Shown one piece after another: positions 43,900 to 54,255 of a DNA stretch of 64,000 nt. Made by a program: the position numbers and the translations under genes. The notes beneath the pieces were generated by a model, which saw only the letters and a list, made by a program, of their open reading frames with translations, had not been told where the DNA came from and did no database searches. Within the stretch, counting starts at the first letter, position 1. Each line of letters opens with the position of its first letter. Origin of the DNA: Terana coerulea (taxonomy: Eukaryota; Basidiomycota; Agaricomycetes; Polyporales; Phanerochaetaceae). The stretch spans positions 186,001 through 250,000 of the forward strand of contig JAKOGH010000747.1 of assembly GCA_024811115.1 (NCBI GenBank). Direction: 5' to 3'.

Positions 43900-46800
43900 C
43901 TACACTTCGTCCTCCCAATTATCAGGAACATCCGCGGGGTCGGCCTGGGGTACTGGCAGCACAGGGACAGCAGCAGGCGTGGTCGGACGAGTGCGCACAG
44001 CCGAGGCACTAGGCCCAGCGGATGGCGTTGCGCTGCCACCGCCACCGCCACCCATCAACCAAGCAGTGGGCGCGGCGGCCGCAGGCTGCTGTGCAGAGGT
44101 AGGCCGTGTGACGACGGATGTCCAGCCGCGGCTGCCCGACGCCCCCGACGGCGTGGGCGTGGGTCCCAACGAACGCCCTGACCCGATGGACGGGCGGGGG
44201 AGTTGCGCGATCGGCGCCCGCAGGTCTGCGAGTTTGCCGAGCGACGGGGGCGGGGCGCCGCCATTCTGGGCGATAACGGAGGACAGGAGTGGCGTCGGCA
44301 CGCGGGTGTCGATGCGCTTGAGCAGCTGAACGCTGCGGTGCGGCTCCTGGTCGATCATCTGCGTGTCCATTCTGTAGACGACGGCGAGCTGACAGACCGA
44401 CGGGTCAGATCAGGGGCGTGAGGAGAGATGAAACAAGAACATACGTCGTGGACGAATTTGCGTCGAGACTCGGGCATGTGAGGAAGAATTTGACTCCGCT
44501 TGTCGGATGAGATAAAGCTACGCGGACAAGTCAGCCTGTGACAGAGTGGGGAGTGAAGTATAACTTACTCAGCAAATGTCTTCTCCAACACAAGAATAAA
44601 CTTAGCGTTCGGCCTCGCAAACGCGATGAGATCGTCTGAGTACGTGACCTGCGCTGATTTCGTCGCTGGGTCGATTCCCAGCGCCTCTGCGAGTCGGGCA
44701 TTACGCTTTGCGATCAGACACTCGTTCGAGCACTTGAGTTGCTGGGAACCCTCCCGCCCGGCTGGATTGGAGGTGCTCCGCCCGCACGGCACGGACTGGC
44801 GGATGCGGCCGCAGGGGCAGGTGATCGTGATAGGTGTACGACAAGGCTCAGCCTCGGAGCACGACGCTGGGGCATGGCACGGGAGACTGCACGGGTGATG
44901 TGAGGGAAGGCAGAGCTTGCGAGATTTTCCACAGACGGCGTGGCATGCACCACAGTCGTCTCCGTGGCATAGTCTCTCACAGTGATGGAAGCCACAGGCG
45001 AGGAGTCTAACAAAGGATGGTCAGCTATCGAAGACTAGCAAACGAAGAGAAAACACGCACTTTCCACATGCTTGTCCACACGACACTTTGTCTTGAGAAG
45101 CAGAGCAGCGCACGTTCCCAACCTCTTTCTTGCCGCAGGCGCACTGTTTAGTAGCCAAGAACGGGCAGGGAGGGCAAGGCGCCGGGTCTTCGTGGCAAGC
45201 ATGCGGAGTCTTGGGATGTCCGCAAGCGGGGTCTGCGCGGGCACAGGGATACCGACAATTGATTCGTGTGCCGCAAGGGATCGGGGGGTCCAGGACTGTC
45301 CTGCCACAGTTGCACACCATCTCCTCGAATGAGCTCCGCAGACAGGAAGGGCACGGTCCTTTGTGGTCGCGTCCTTCACAGAAATGGTTTCCGCATGCAA
45401 GGGCCTTCCCGCAGATGAGGTCGCATTGGTGCCAGCCCGCCTCATCCATCAGTCCGCCGACGTCTACGGCGCGCTTCTTGCCTTTGCCCTTACCGGTGGA
45501 TGCGAGCGAGGCCAATGGACAGCATGGGCGGTTACATTGGTGCCGGCCGCATGCGCGAAGGGCAGGGCATGGGCGATCGCAGAGGATTTCGTCGAGCTGT
45601 CCGCGCGAGCGTTGCTGGTCCTCTGCACACTTCACATTCCGTGTTGTAGACCCACATCTGCAAGGTCTGACGATGACGATTGAGCATGGAGGGCAGGTTC
45701 CGGCATGGCATTTCGAGGCGCAGAGATGTGAGCACCCTTCCAGTGGTTTCATACAAGTTGAAGCACAAGTGGGGATGGGGTCGGTGCAGGCTGTTCGGAC
45801 AAGCTTGGTACTGCGAGGGAAGAATGGAGCCGATGCGAGTTCGAGGTTGTGCTTGCCGCATGGACATGTCTTCACGACGTCCGGTGAGCGCGGACAATGA
45901 GCAGGGATTGGGGAAGGGACATGGCAGGGCTGCTCGCATTCGTGCTTTCCACAGTCGAATGGTCTTTACACATGCATTGTGTCAGCTACACCATTTGACG
46001 AAGACCATGAATAGGCGATACGCACCTATCGCATTGGCTTTCGCACTGGAACCGCCCTACCCAGCGCCGTTCCGCGCCATCATCTAAGATAAGTGAGGTC
46101 TTTTCGACACCTTCCCCACACCCCAGCTCGCGTTCCTCCTTCCCGCAGTAGCATTTCGCCAGTTCTTTGACAGGACAAGGAGCGCAGGGTCCGTCGTGAC
46201 AAGTATCTTCGCAGCTGTGGTTCCCGCAGGTGAGCCGCTTGCCACACACCTTGCCGCACGAAGGGCTCGCAGCGAGACCCGCTCGGCTTGGTCCCAAATT
46301 TGCGCACTTGAATGTGAGAACCTGTTTACCGCAGAAGCACTGAGTTTGGATCGCAACTTGACACGGAGGACACGGTCCCGGATGACAAGAGAGGGAGCAG
46401 GGGTGCCCACACGCTCTCTGCCGTGTACAGGGACTGGCACAAGAATGCGGTGTCGCCAAACGAGGTGGTTTCGGATCTAGTGTTGATCCACAATAGCACC
46501 TGCGTAATGTAAGTTTATACATATATGTGCATATACACAGTGTACACACCAATATGAAGCAGGAACGGCGGATCTCTTTGACTGACAGCCAGGACACCTC
46601 CATTCACCCACCCTCTCCTCCCCTCGTGCTCGCCAGGCCGCTTCAAGATCCTTGACGCTCTTCGAAGCCCATGAGCGGATACACTTCAAGTGGAAAGTTG
46701 TCCAGCAACACTGAGCGGTTTCAGCCGCTTTCGCTGGCAACTTGTCGTCCTCCTCATCAGTCGCAGCCGATATCGGGGTCGACGGTGAGCAGGACCATGT

Positions 46801-47448
46801 AGGTTGCGCAGGATGGATAGGAGCAAAGCAGATGATGCAATCAGGGTAAGGAGGTGCGCTCAGTTCGCGAGTGAGCCTTGACGTAAGGTCGTCGCCCGTC
46901 GGCAGTGAGGTCCTGTACTTTTCGTGGGGTGGGACATCTCTGGTATGTTCTGTCTTCAAGCCTTGATCTTCCTTTGAGAAATCGGTAAGACCGCCCTTGA
47001 ACTTCGAGGTACGCTTCTTACGGTCCGACGATCCTGGTGCTCTCGACGAGGTCTGTTGAGTGTCGGCGTTCGTCTCTCCGTCCTTGACCTCATCCGCGCG
47101 GGGGCGTCGTGGCTTCTTCTGGCGTGGAGGACGCTGGCCACGGTCTTCACTCTTCCCGTCCCCAGAGCCTGCAGGAGTCACGCTTGACTCGCCTGCGGCC
47201 GCCTGCCCGTGCACTTTGACCTCAACTCTGCCGGCGCCCCGCCCGCCTTGCCCATGACCTCGCCCTCTTCTCGATTGTCCTGTCCCTCTCCGAGACTGCT
47301 CTGCACTTGCGGAAGCTACGCCGCCCACTTCGGTAGAAGCATCCTCGTCTCTACGTGGCCGTGGTGCGCGATGTGGGCCTCGATGAGATTCGCTTGGAGC
47401 ACTGTTCGTAGCTGTCGCGCCCGAAGTACTGGCGGCGAGCGTGGTCAT
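43900..47448 (-). CDS. NF-X1-type zinc-finger transcriptional regulator (FAP1/NFX1 homologue) with RING and R3H domains
   Basis: Start at 47448 (MTTLAASTSGATATNSAPSE), stop at 43900; introns are short and all junctions I checked are in phase. Order: a basic, Gly/Arg-rich N-terminus; a RING-type finger (CIICFAPIHPAQPTWSC ... FHLKCIRSWA ... CPGC); a long array of NF-X1 fingers with the repeating pattern CGxHxCxxxCHxGxCxxC (for example CGHPCSLSCHPGPCPPC and CGNHSCEDTCHDGPCAPC); an R3H domain (PESRRKFVHDLAVVY, MIDQEPHRSVQLLKRIDTRV); and a Gly/Ala/Pro-rich tail ending PDNWEDEV. Yeast FAP1 binds FKBP12 and human NFX1 regulates transcription with E3-ligase activity. A nuclear or cytoplasmic regulatory role is expected. 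Long open frames on the opposite strand are shadows of its biased codons. Confidence 0.93.
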
Positions 47449-48008
47449 CTATTCAAGGATAGGATGTGTTTGGGAAAGAAACGTGCGGTTGTATGCGCCA
47501 GCCAGAGATTTATAAGAAGGGGTGAGAGGGAGAGCGATGCGCCGGTGCCGGCGAGGTCGTAGGGTTTTGCCGCGTCGAGTCAAGTCGGCGGCACAGGTCT
47601 GATTTGTTCGCTGAATAATGCCGTGAAGACGGCCCGACAGCGAGGGAAGGTATAGAAACAGTAATACAGCGTCTCAGACGCAAGGGGTGAGTCGTTTATG
47701 GCGGTGTATGTCTGGTTGCCGTCAGAAACTGCCAGGCCTTGGGAGTCCGAGAAATGGCGGAATCCCGACAAACGGATCTAATCTAATCTCTCGCGCTTTC
47801 AGCGTCTCCAGCGTTGTGGCGTTATTGATCTGATCCGCCCGCCTTATCGTCGGGAACATCCTTTTTAGGCACTTAGCCTCTCAACTGCGTACTCCCACCA
47901 ACTCAACGACATAAACTCGTAGACGGCAGCTTTTCGGCCCAATTGGCGAAACTTACACCTATTTAGATATAGGCTCCTAGAGCTCCACATTCAGTGCCCA
48001 AGCTATCG
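47449..48008. other. Upstream region of the NF-X1 gene
   Basis: Leader and promoter of the minus-strand NF-X1 gene; nothing else supported. Confidence 0.4.
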
Positions 48009-48386
48009 CTAGCTGAGCAAATTGGGCTCACCGTTTGCGTCATCCTCTAAAGAGGATCTCTTACGTACCGGCAGTACATAGTCCACTGGCGAAGGGATAG
48101 CACAGGCGGGCAGTGATTTTATGCATGATAGGCACTGCGGGGACAATGCGGTGTCTTTCAACGTCATGCACAGCATTCTCTTCCTATGCGTCTCGGGTCC
48201 AGGCGCTTCTCGCGCGAAGTTTTCATAACGAGGTACCAATGTAGCAAGGATCTCGCCTTCCGCAAATTTACGTCGCTTCGACGTAGGCGCAGACTGCGTG
48301 TCATATCGCCCGTGGCAAGGTGTGGAGTGAAAGAGCACATCTCCGCGCTTCGGCCTGCTCTTTGACACGAGGCAGTTCACTGACAC
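48009..48386 (-). CDS. Hypothetical short protein, doubtful
   Basis: A 125-residue open frame starting MSVNCLVSKSRPKRGDVLF, with a basic segment (TSKRRKF) and a few cysteines (QCLSCIKSLPAC). No recognised domain and no supporting splice structure. It may be part of a small gene extending upstream or a chance frame. Listed because composition looks somewhat more protein-like than its surroundings. Confidence 0.22.
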   Translation of the reverse strand: MSVNCLVSKSRPKRGDVLFHSTPCHGRYDTQSAPTSKRRKFAEGEILATLVPRYENFAREAPGPETHRKRMLCMTLKDTALSPQCLSCIKSLPACAIPSPVDYVLPVRKRSSLEDDANGEPNLLS

Positions 48387-48664
48387 GGCGTAAGGGGTGC
48401 GATGTCCGTCCCCTATATCTCACACCTCTCTTGTAGCTTTGACTGCCCTCAGCGTCCCTTTCAGCCCCCATGTAAGTCTCCCCGTTTACAAATATGGAGT
48501 TCAGAATTGATGATCTTTTGCGACAGCATCCTTTTGCTGGTGACATACCAGGCTGCGAGCAAGAGAACCCTCCAACGAATCACCGTCTAGTCATCTGTGC
48601 GTAAACAGAGACCGACTCTCCCGCCATGCCGATCTCTAATGCGTTCTCTAGAATTGTCTGAGGC

Positions 48665-48805
48665 ATGCAGCTGGCTATGCCCCTCCGAGCCATATTCGTT
48701 CTCCTTCTCGCTGTCCTCGCGGAAGCGGCTGTTCTGCAAAGCGTGCCACCTGATGCACCATTGCCGCTGAGAAGGCCTCGCAGGAAAATCCGCGCACACC
48801 CTTAA
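48665..48805 (+). CDS. Candidate small secreted basic peptide
   Basis: A 46-residue frame starting MQLAMPLRAIFVLLLAVLAE, a clear signal peptide (cleavage probably near EAA), then a Pro-rich stretch (QSVPPDAPLPL) and a highly basic end (RRPRRKIRAHP) with dibasic sites. It resembles the small secreted peptides at 8.9-10.8 kb in plan but has neither their intron nor their H-x-D-x-x-I-L-x-P motif. Signal peptide is the only strong evidence. Confidence 0.38.
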   Translation: MQLAMPLRAIFVLLLAVLAEAAVLQSVPPDAPLPLRRPRRKIRAHP

Positions 48806-49420
48806 ACATCCGCGCACACAATGTTTTCTCCCGCCCGGGAGCTCGGACCATTCACGAAAGCAGGTCGTAGAAGACTCGCGAGCTGCAAGCGTCTACTTCA
48901 AGTTTATGACCACGCGGCCTCCTATGCTACTGTATAACCCCCTCTTACATACCCGGACAAGATAGTAATATTAATTGGATGTGGTTCATATGTACTTTGT
49001 CACGTTAGCTCCCATTCTTTTCCCCACAGACTTCACCTATGTAACCAGGATTGGCTGGCTGGTTCAGCATGTAGAGTATACTACCAGGATCATTACTTGA
49101 CCCCGAGCAGCGTGACTTCTCCACAATTAATTTCCAAGTTTCATGGCTCCCCTGCACTTCGATCATGGCTATTTAAGCGACTTTCACTAGCGTTGAATGC
49201 TGTGGATATTCTGTAGTTCGAGGTACAGAGATCGCCTGATGGCCCTGTACCAAAGCGCAACCGAAAAGGTAATGATCAGATAAGATGTCTATACGAGAGG
49301 GAATCATGATTAATGATTCAGTGCCGTTGAGCTGAGGTGGCGTGCTCAGATCCCTCTTTCATCTCTACTGCCATCACCACCTACCTACCTCGGAGGGTCA
49401 ACAACTCTCCATTTCATGTA
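48806..49420. other. Intergenic/promoter region
   Basis: Upstream of the gene at 49421. No further gene supported. Confidence 0.4.
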
Positions 49421-51263
49421 ATGAACCCCATTGAAATTCAAGCCATATCTCGAGACGACCCTGAAACGAGCAGGAGCGCAGACACCATCCGCCAGCTACC
49501 CTTGCATCTCACTGCTCATCTAGCGGAGACGGGTAGCATACCAAGCTCGCCCCGTCTGTCTCCCCCAGCCTCACCGCACAGCTCTTTCCCTCCCTCTAGC
49601 CCGTCTGGAGAATCTGTTTCATCCCTACCGTCAGTCTCCTCATCGTTCCTATTCTCCTCGGTCCCAGGCACTCCCCCTCACCCAGGCTTTGGACATCCAC
49701 ACGACGCACCTGGACATGAGCTAGGGGACAATAGTCTCATCATACCCTCTTGACACTGCCTCGCCTGTCCGTCGTCCAACGCCTTACGGTCGCACGATCG
49801 GAGACGTACGCCTGCTCATCCTGGGCTGCGCTGGAAGCGGTGCTGAGGAGGTCGCACGAGTATTCGCCGACGAGGAGGGCGAGGATGTGGTGGAAGTTGG
49901 TCAATGGGAAGATTTTGAGCTGGAAGTCGAGGCAGATGACCAGGTCCGTGCGAAGGTCCTCAGGCTGTCGACAGACTGGATAGAACACCGAGACGCCCAT
50001 GGTCTGGAGAAGCATGAGCCGAGCAGGAACGTGGAAGTGGTTCTTCTTCAGGATTATGGGCCGGATGGCGAGGTGAGACAAATCATTTTGATTTTGACTT
50101 TATTGCTGACTTTACCTGGTAGCTTAATGAAGTACTGCGCTCTTCACTTGCCATTGTGCACTCGCCTTTCGAGGACTTAGCATCGGTGCTGAGACCAAAT
50201 CAATCACCGAACTCATTGCTCGCAACTCTACTTTCGTCTCCAGCCTCTCCTTTGTACAGTGCAATGGTTGTCCTCCCATCGTATCGTAAGTTTGTACTGC
50301 TCTAAGCTGGTTCTTCACTCATGCATAAGTACAGTTGTAACACAATCTGAGCAGAAACTTATTGCTGAGCTCAGCACTCACGTACCATTGATAATACTAC
50401 CCGAGCTCTCACATCAGTCCACCTCATCCCGCGCGTCTCACCATTCACCTTACCCTCGGAGACCGTCCCTTCCAGGCTTCCACCGCTCATCCGATGCATT
50501 GCGCACCGCCAAACTAGCCTCCTTCCGTCCTGACTCTGCTCAGTCCCTGCGGAACTGCCTTCTTCGCTCACCGGACACTCTATCATCCCTCCGTCTCGAA
50601 GCCGCGGAACGCTTCCTACGATGGCGCGAAGTCGAGCGCGCAGTTGGGCGTGTGCTCGGCGGTTCGTCCAGTCCGGACAGCGGCAGCCTCTCTCCTGCAG
50701 CAGAGAGCACGCCCGTCGTCGACAGGCATCCTGCCGACGTCAAGCGCGGGCACGGGTCGGGACGTGGGCCGCACACTCGCGAGCGTTGGGACAAAGCGCG
50801 ATGGGAAGCGGAGTGGGAGGGCGCGCTGGCGACGGATGTGGCAAAGACGCTGCGGGAACGACGTGCGAGGCGAAGGGGCATGGATAGACGGCCGACTATC
50901 ACGGCGCCGGCGAAGCTTCCTAAGCCGAGACTGTCGGCCGTGTGTGCAGACGTCGAGCCGACGGTCGTAGGTCCGGAGCGTGAAGATCTTGGTGCACAGC
51001 CCGCTGCGTTTGATCCTCTCCATCTACCCAGCCTGCTAGCGTTCTCGTTCTCGTTGCTCGGTCCGCTCAAGTCGAGGATTGCTCGGGTGTTTACGTCTAC
51101 AAGAAGCACGCCTCTTACAGGGCCGGAGCTCAAGACCTCTGGGGCGCAGGAGAAGGAGACGGCGACAGCCCGAGGCAGCGCGGACAACACTTCTTTCTAT
51201 TGGACTGTTGCTGGTGTATTCTGTGCAGGTGTCGGTGTCGGAGTGTTGTTGCGTGGCATGTGA
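49421..51263 (+). CDS. Conserved basidiomycete protein with vestigial P-loop region and C-terminal membrane anchor
   Basis: Start at 49421 (MNPIEIQAISRDD), stop at 51261. A Ser/Pro-rich N-terminus, then PYGRTIGDVRLLILGCAGSG (strand plus loop like a GTPase P-loop but without the GK[ST]), STDWIEHRDAHGLEKHEPSRN, SPLYSAMVVLPSY, LSTHVPLIILPE, SFRPDSAQSLRNCLLRSP, EAAERFLRWREVERAVGRVL, a basic stretch (LRERRARRRGMDRRP), and a last hydrophobic helix (FYWTVAGVFCAGVGVGVLL) that would act as a tail anchor. Two introns (50072-50122 and about 50287-50333) are in phase. A CCC at 49745 seems one base too long, breaking the frame before DTASPVRRP. I know this only as a conserved basidiomycete protein without a named function. 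Confidence 0.7.
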
Positions 51264-51687
51264 GCAGGTCTCACATGCTCTGTATTTCACTGTAAGTCTC
51301 ATCAAGCAACGATCTTTGGAAACATTTGGAACAGTTCTGTAGCCCTGTGCTGTACATGTATTGGTGCAAATGTAATTTTGCGGTCCTGAATACCTCGTTC
51401 ACCCCGACGCTCATCCTCGATATTGATGTCATCAACGCCACAATGCTCCCGGGACGTGCAAAGCCCGCTTTCCGATTGTATGCGCACTTCGAATGAGAGA
51501 CGTAATTCGGATTCCAGAGGACAATACAACTACAACAAAATGCCATCAGGGTAGTGGTGGTACAAGCAGGACAATATCATACAGATCATGCAGCAGTAAT
51601 CCCGGGGTCTCGAGACAGCAGCGATTGGACGAACGTTTCATAACATATGAGAGCAACATTGAGTGAGAGCTGTGAGGTCTGAGGCAT
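51264..51687. other. Convergent intergenic region
   Basis: 3' flanks of the gene at 49421 (+) and the kinase-like gene (-). Nothing else. Confidence 0.45.
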
Positions 51688-53869
51688 TCAGAAGTTCCAG
51701 TTAGGAATCTCCAGCTCCCTCTGCGCACGCTTGTCCTCATCTGCAATGAGATTGCCCCACTCGCGCTGCTTCCGCTCGAGGCGATCCTTATTGGTCTTGT
51801 CTCCGGCAAAGTCGGTCCATTGTTCTCCTCGGCCAAAGTCGATGATGCGGAAACTCGGGGTCTTGGATGACCTTTTCTCCGGCGGAGCTGTGAGAGGGCC
51901 GGGCTGCACGAGGATGTTCCTGACATAGAAGGAACCTTGAGTGAACTCGGCGTAATGCAGCCTGAGCATCATCGAGTAACACTCGGACCTTGGAGAAACG
52001 TTCAGTCAGAGTCAGATAGAGCGGCGTAGGAGTTAACTCACCGAGCGTCCACAGTAAACTTGTGAGGTTTAACGGGGTCGCCACATTCCTCGAGCAGGAT
52101 AATAGGACTAGGAGCATCGGTATCGGTCGGATTGCAAAGCTTCCCATTCACCATAGGGACGTAGTACCCGTAGAACTTGGGCACGACGGGGCCGACAGGG
52201 ACAGGATGCTTGATCGGCGTCACGAGATTATAGCCGCACCAGTCCTGGCTGAGGTGCTCGGGGAACAGGCTGTACATCTTTGCCTCGTTCACCAGCAGCT
52301 CCCGGGCGGACTGGCGCGGAAACGCACTCTTCGCCGCCACCTTCACGACGCCGGTGCGCGAGTGCGCGGACAGGGGCTTAGGGAGGGTGAGCGGGACGTG
52401 GTGCACGAGGGAGTGGTTCCCGACCCCGAAGCGGTTCTGGTGGGCGAGGTGGATGTGCGCCTCGCGCGGCGGCGACGTCGGCAGATCGAGCTTCGCCGCG
52501 TCGTCGCGCTCGAGTTTGGGGAAGACGCGCTTGTACACGAGCGCCGCCCGCTTCTCGTGCTTGTGACGCGCGGCGTACTGGTAGGAGTCGGCCGAGACCG
52601 TGGTGACTTCGTGCGGATCGTGAACGTACAGGAGGTCGGGCATGTAGTACTCCGGGATGGACTCCTCGAGCTTGGGTATGTCCTTGACCGAGAACGGAGA
52701 TTTGTATGGAATTGGCTTCGACGCCGACAAATCGTCGACCTCCCCGTCGTGCTTGTCGACTGCCATCTTGGTGCCCGCCTCATCTTCGCCCTCGGTGCTG
52801 CATTCCTCGGAATCATCTTCGTCCCCAGTATCTACCGCAGGAGTAGACTGGCTGCGAGTAGAGTCAGATGGACCTGAGGCGACATCCGTCTCATTTGCAG
52901 CGGAGACATCAGTCATCTTGACGTCCTCTGTGTCGACAGTGGCTGCACCAATAGCGTTCCCTTCCGCAGCACTCTCAGGCTCTGCGGGCGGAGTGATATC
53001 CTGAGCGACGTCGCTCTGGGCGGCAGGCTCTTCACGATCGTCCTCCTCATCCGAGTCGGATGGGGAGGCGTATGCTCCACAAGGATCTCCCAGGACCTGT
53101 ACGCCGTACTCGTCGACCTGAACCATGCCCTGCGTGTTCTCTGCGAAAAATATACCGGGGACGCTGATTGTCCCCGGAGGCAACCCTTGCGAGCAGCCAT
53201 GAACGAACGCCTGATCTCCGGATTGAACAGGGCAGCGTAGGCGTTACCATCGGGGCTGCGCAAAGGGTAGTGCGGGTCGTTGAGGACAAATGCGTCTGTG
53301 CCATCGTCGAAGCCGAACAGGTCCTGAATGACTTTCGTGATTCTTTCCGCCTCCTTGCCATCGGGTGTCACTGAGTCCACGTCTTCACGCCGTTTGGGCA
53401 CGTAGCCGGGCTGAGCGTGCTTCGCGCATCCCTGGTCGATGACCCCGTAGGCGTCCTTGACGGTCCTCACGCCGTCGTTGGGGACTTTGAGCACGGGCCA
53501 CGGGTGGCGCAGGCGGGGCACCTGCAGGGCATCCGGCTCCTCGAACGCCGTCTCGTCGTAGTTCTCGCCAAACTCCTGGATCATGCTCCGAGACCAGATG
53601 GTCACAAGTTCCACGCCGGGGATGCGCTGGATCCACAGGATGTCCGCGAGGGTGTGGCCCCAGATGAGACCGTTGGGCGGGCGGACGCCTTCGGGAGGCG
53701 GTTTCGTGAGCAAGGGCCCGTTAGGCTCGCGCACCCATCGCTGGTACACATGACGAATACGGCCGTCCGCTGGGTGTGGGGGAAGAGTGTCTCCTACCAT
53801 CGCGTATGGTGGGATGTTGGAAGTAGGAATGAGAGATGGGTGAAGACTTGGAGGCGTGATATACCCCAC
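51688..53869 (-). CDS. Basidiomycete kinase-like (PKL-fold) protein, probably atypical or inactive
   Basis: Start at 53869 (MGYITPPSLHPSLIPTSN), stop at 51688. N-terminal part: RIRHVYQRWVREPNGPLL, GLIWGHTLADILWIQRIPG; then IQDLFGFDDGTDAFVL, an acidic Ser/Asp-rich linker, and the kinase-like half: VYKRVFPKLERDD, FGVGNHSLVHHVPL (glycine loop-like), VVKVAAKSA (the Ala-x-Lys position), NEAKMYSLFPEHL, PVVPKFYGYYVPM, PIILLEECG, LHYAEFTQGSFYVRNILVQ, and FRIIDFGRGE. The DFG-like IDFGR is kept, but the usual HRD/HGD catalytic loop is replaced by HYAEFTQGS. A basidiomycete-specific family of unknown substrate. Frame break: a G run (CCC on the plus strand at 53184-53186) seems one base short between AARKG and LPPGTISV. 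One intron near 51994-52042. Confidence 0.78.
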
Positions 53870-54255
53870 GACAAAGGCATGGTGGCCAGAGCGAGTGGCT
53901 TGCGGCCACTCACCAGCACATGTTCACTACAAAGGCGAAAAGACAAACATCAACTGTGATTCGATTCCACACGACGAGTTAGTGGTTCCCGAAAAGGAAG
54001 TGAAGCAGATTAGGAGGCAGAATTACCTGCAGCGTTGCAGCACAACGCGGGATCTGTAGCTGCAGGGAAGATTCCATTGCGGGAATGCGAAGAACACAAA
54101 TGAAAGGCCTGACAAAAACATTTGTTCATGCCTCTTTGCGAAATACTTAGTCGAATATGGGTAAAGGAATCGTTCTCCATGTCATGGGATGTACATGAAT
54201 GAGGTCCCAGCCAACGCACTGCAAGGCATGACCAGCTCCCCATTGCTCGGACGCT
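53870..54255. other. Intergenic between kinase-like and amidase genes
   Basis: Upstream of the kinase-like gene and downstream of the amidase, both on the minus strand. Nothing supported. Confidence 0.45.

Noticed and set aside
43554..44012. Short frames downstream of BTB copy 3 as a small membrane protein
   Set aside because: Hydrophobic segment is weak, no start context or conserved feature, and it overlaps the 3' end of the NF-X1 gene.
45130..45900. 256-codon plus-strand frame opposite the NF-X1 gene
   Set aside because: Shadow of the Cys-codon-biased zinc-finger exon on the other strand; no domain, and the antisense of TGC/TGT repeats explains the lack of stops.
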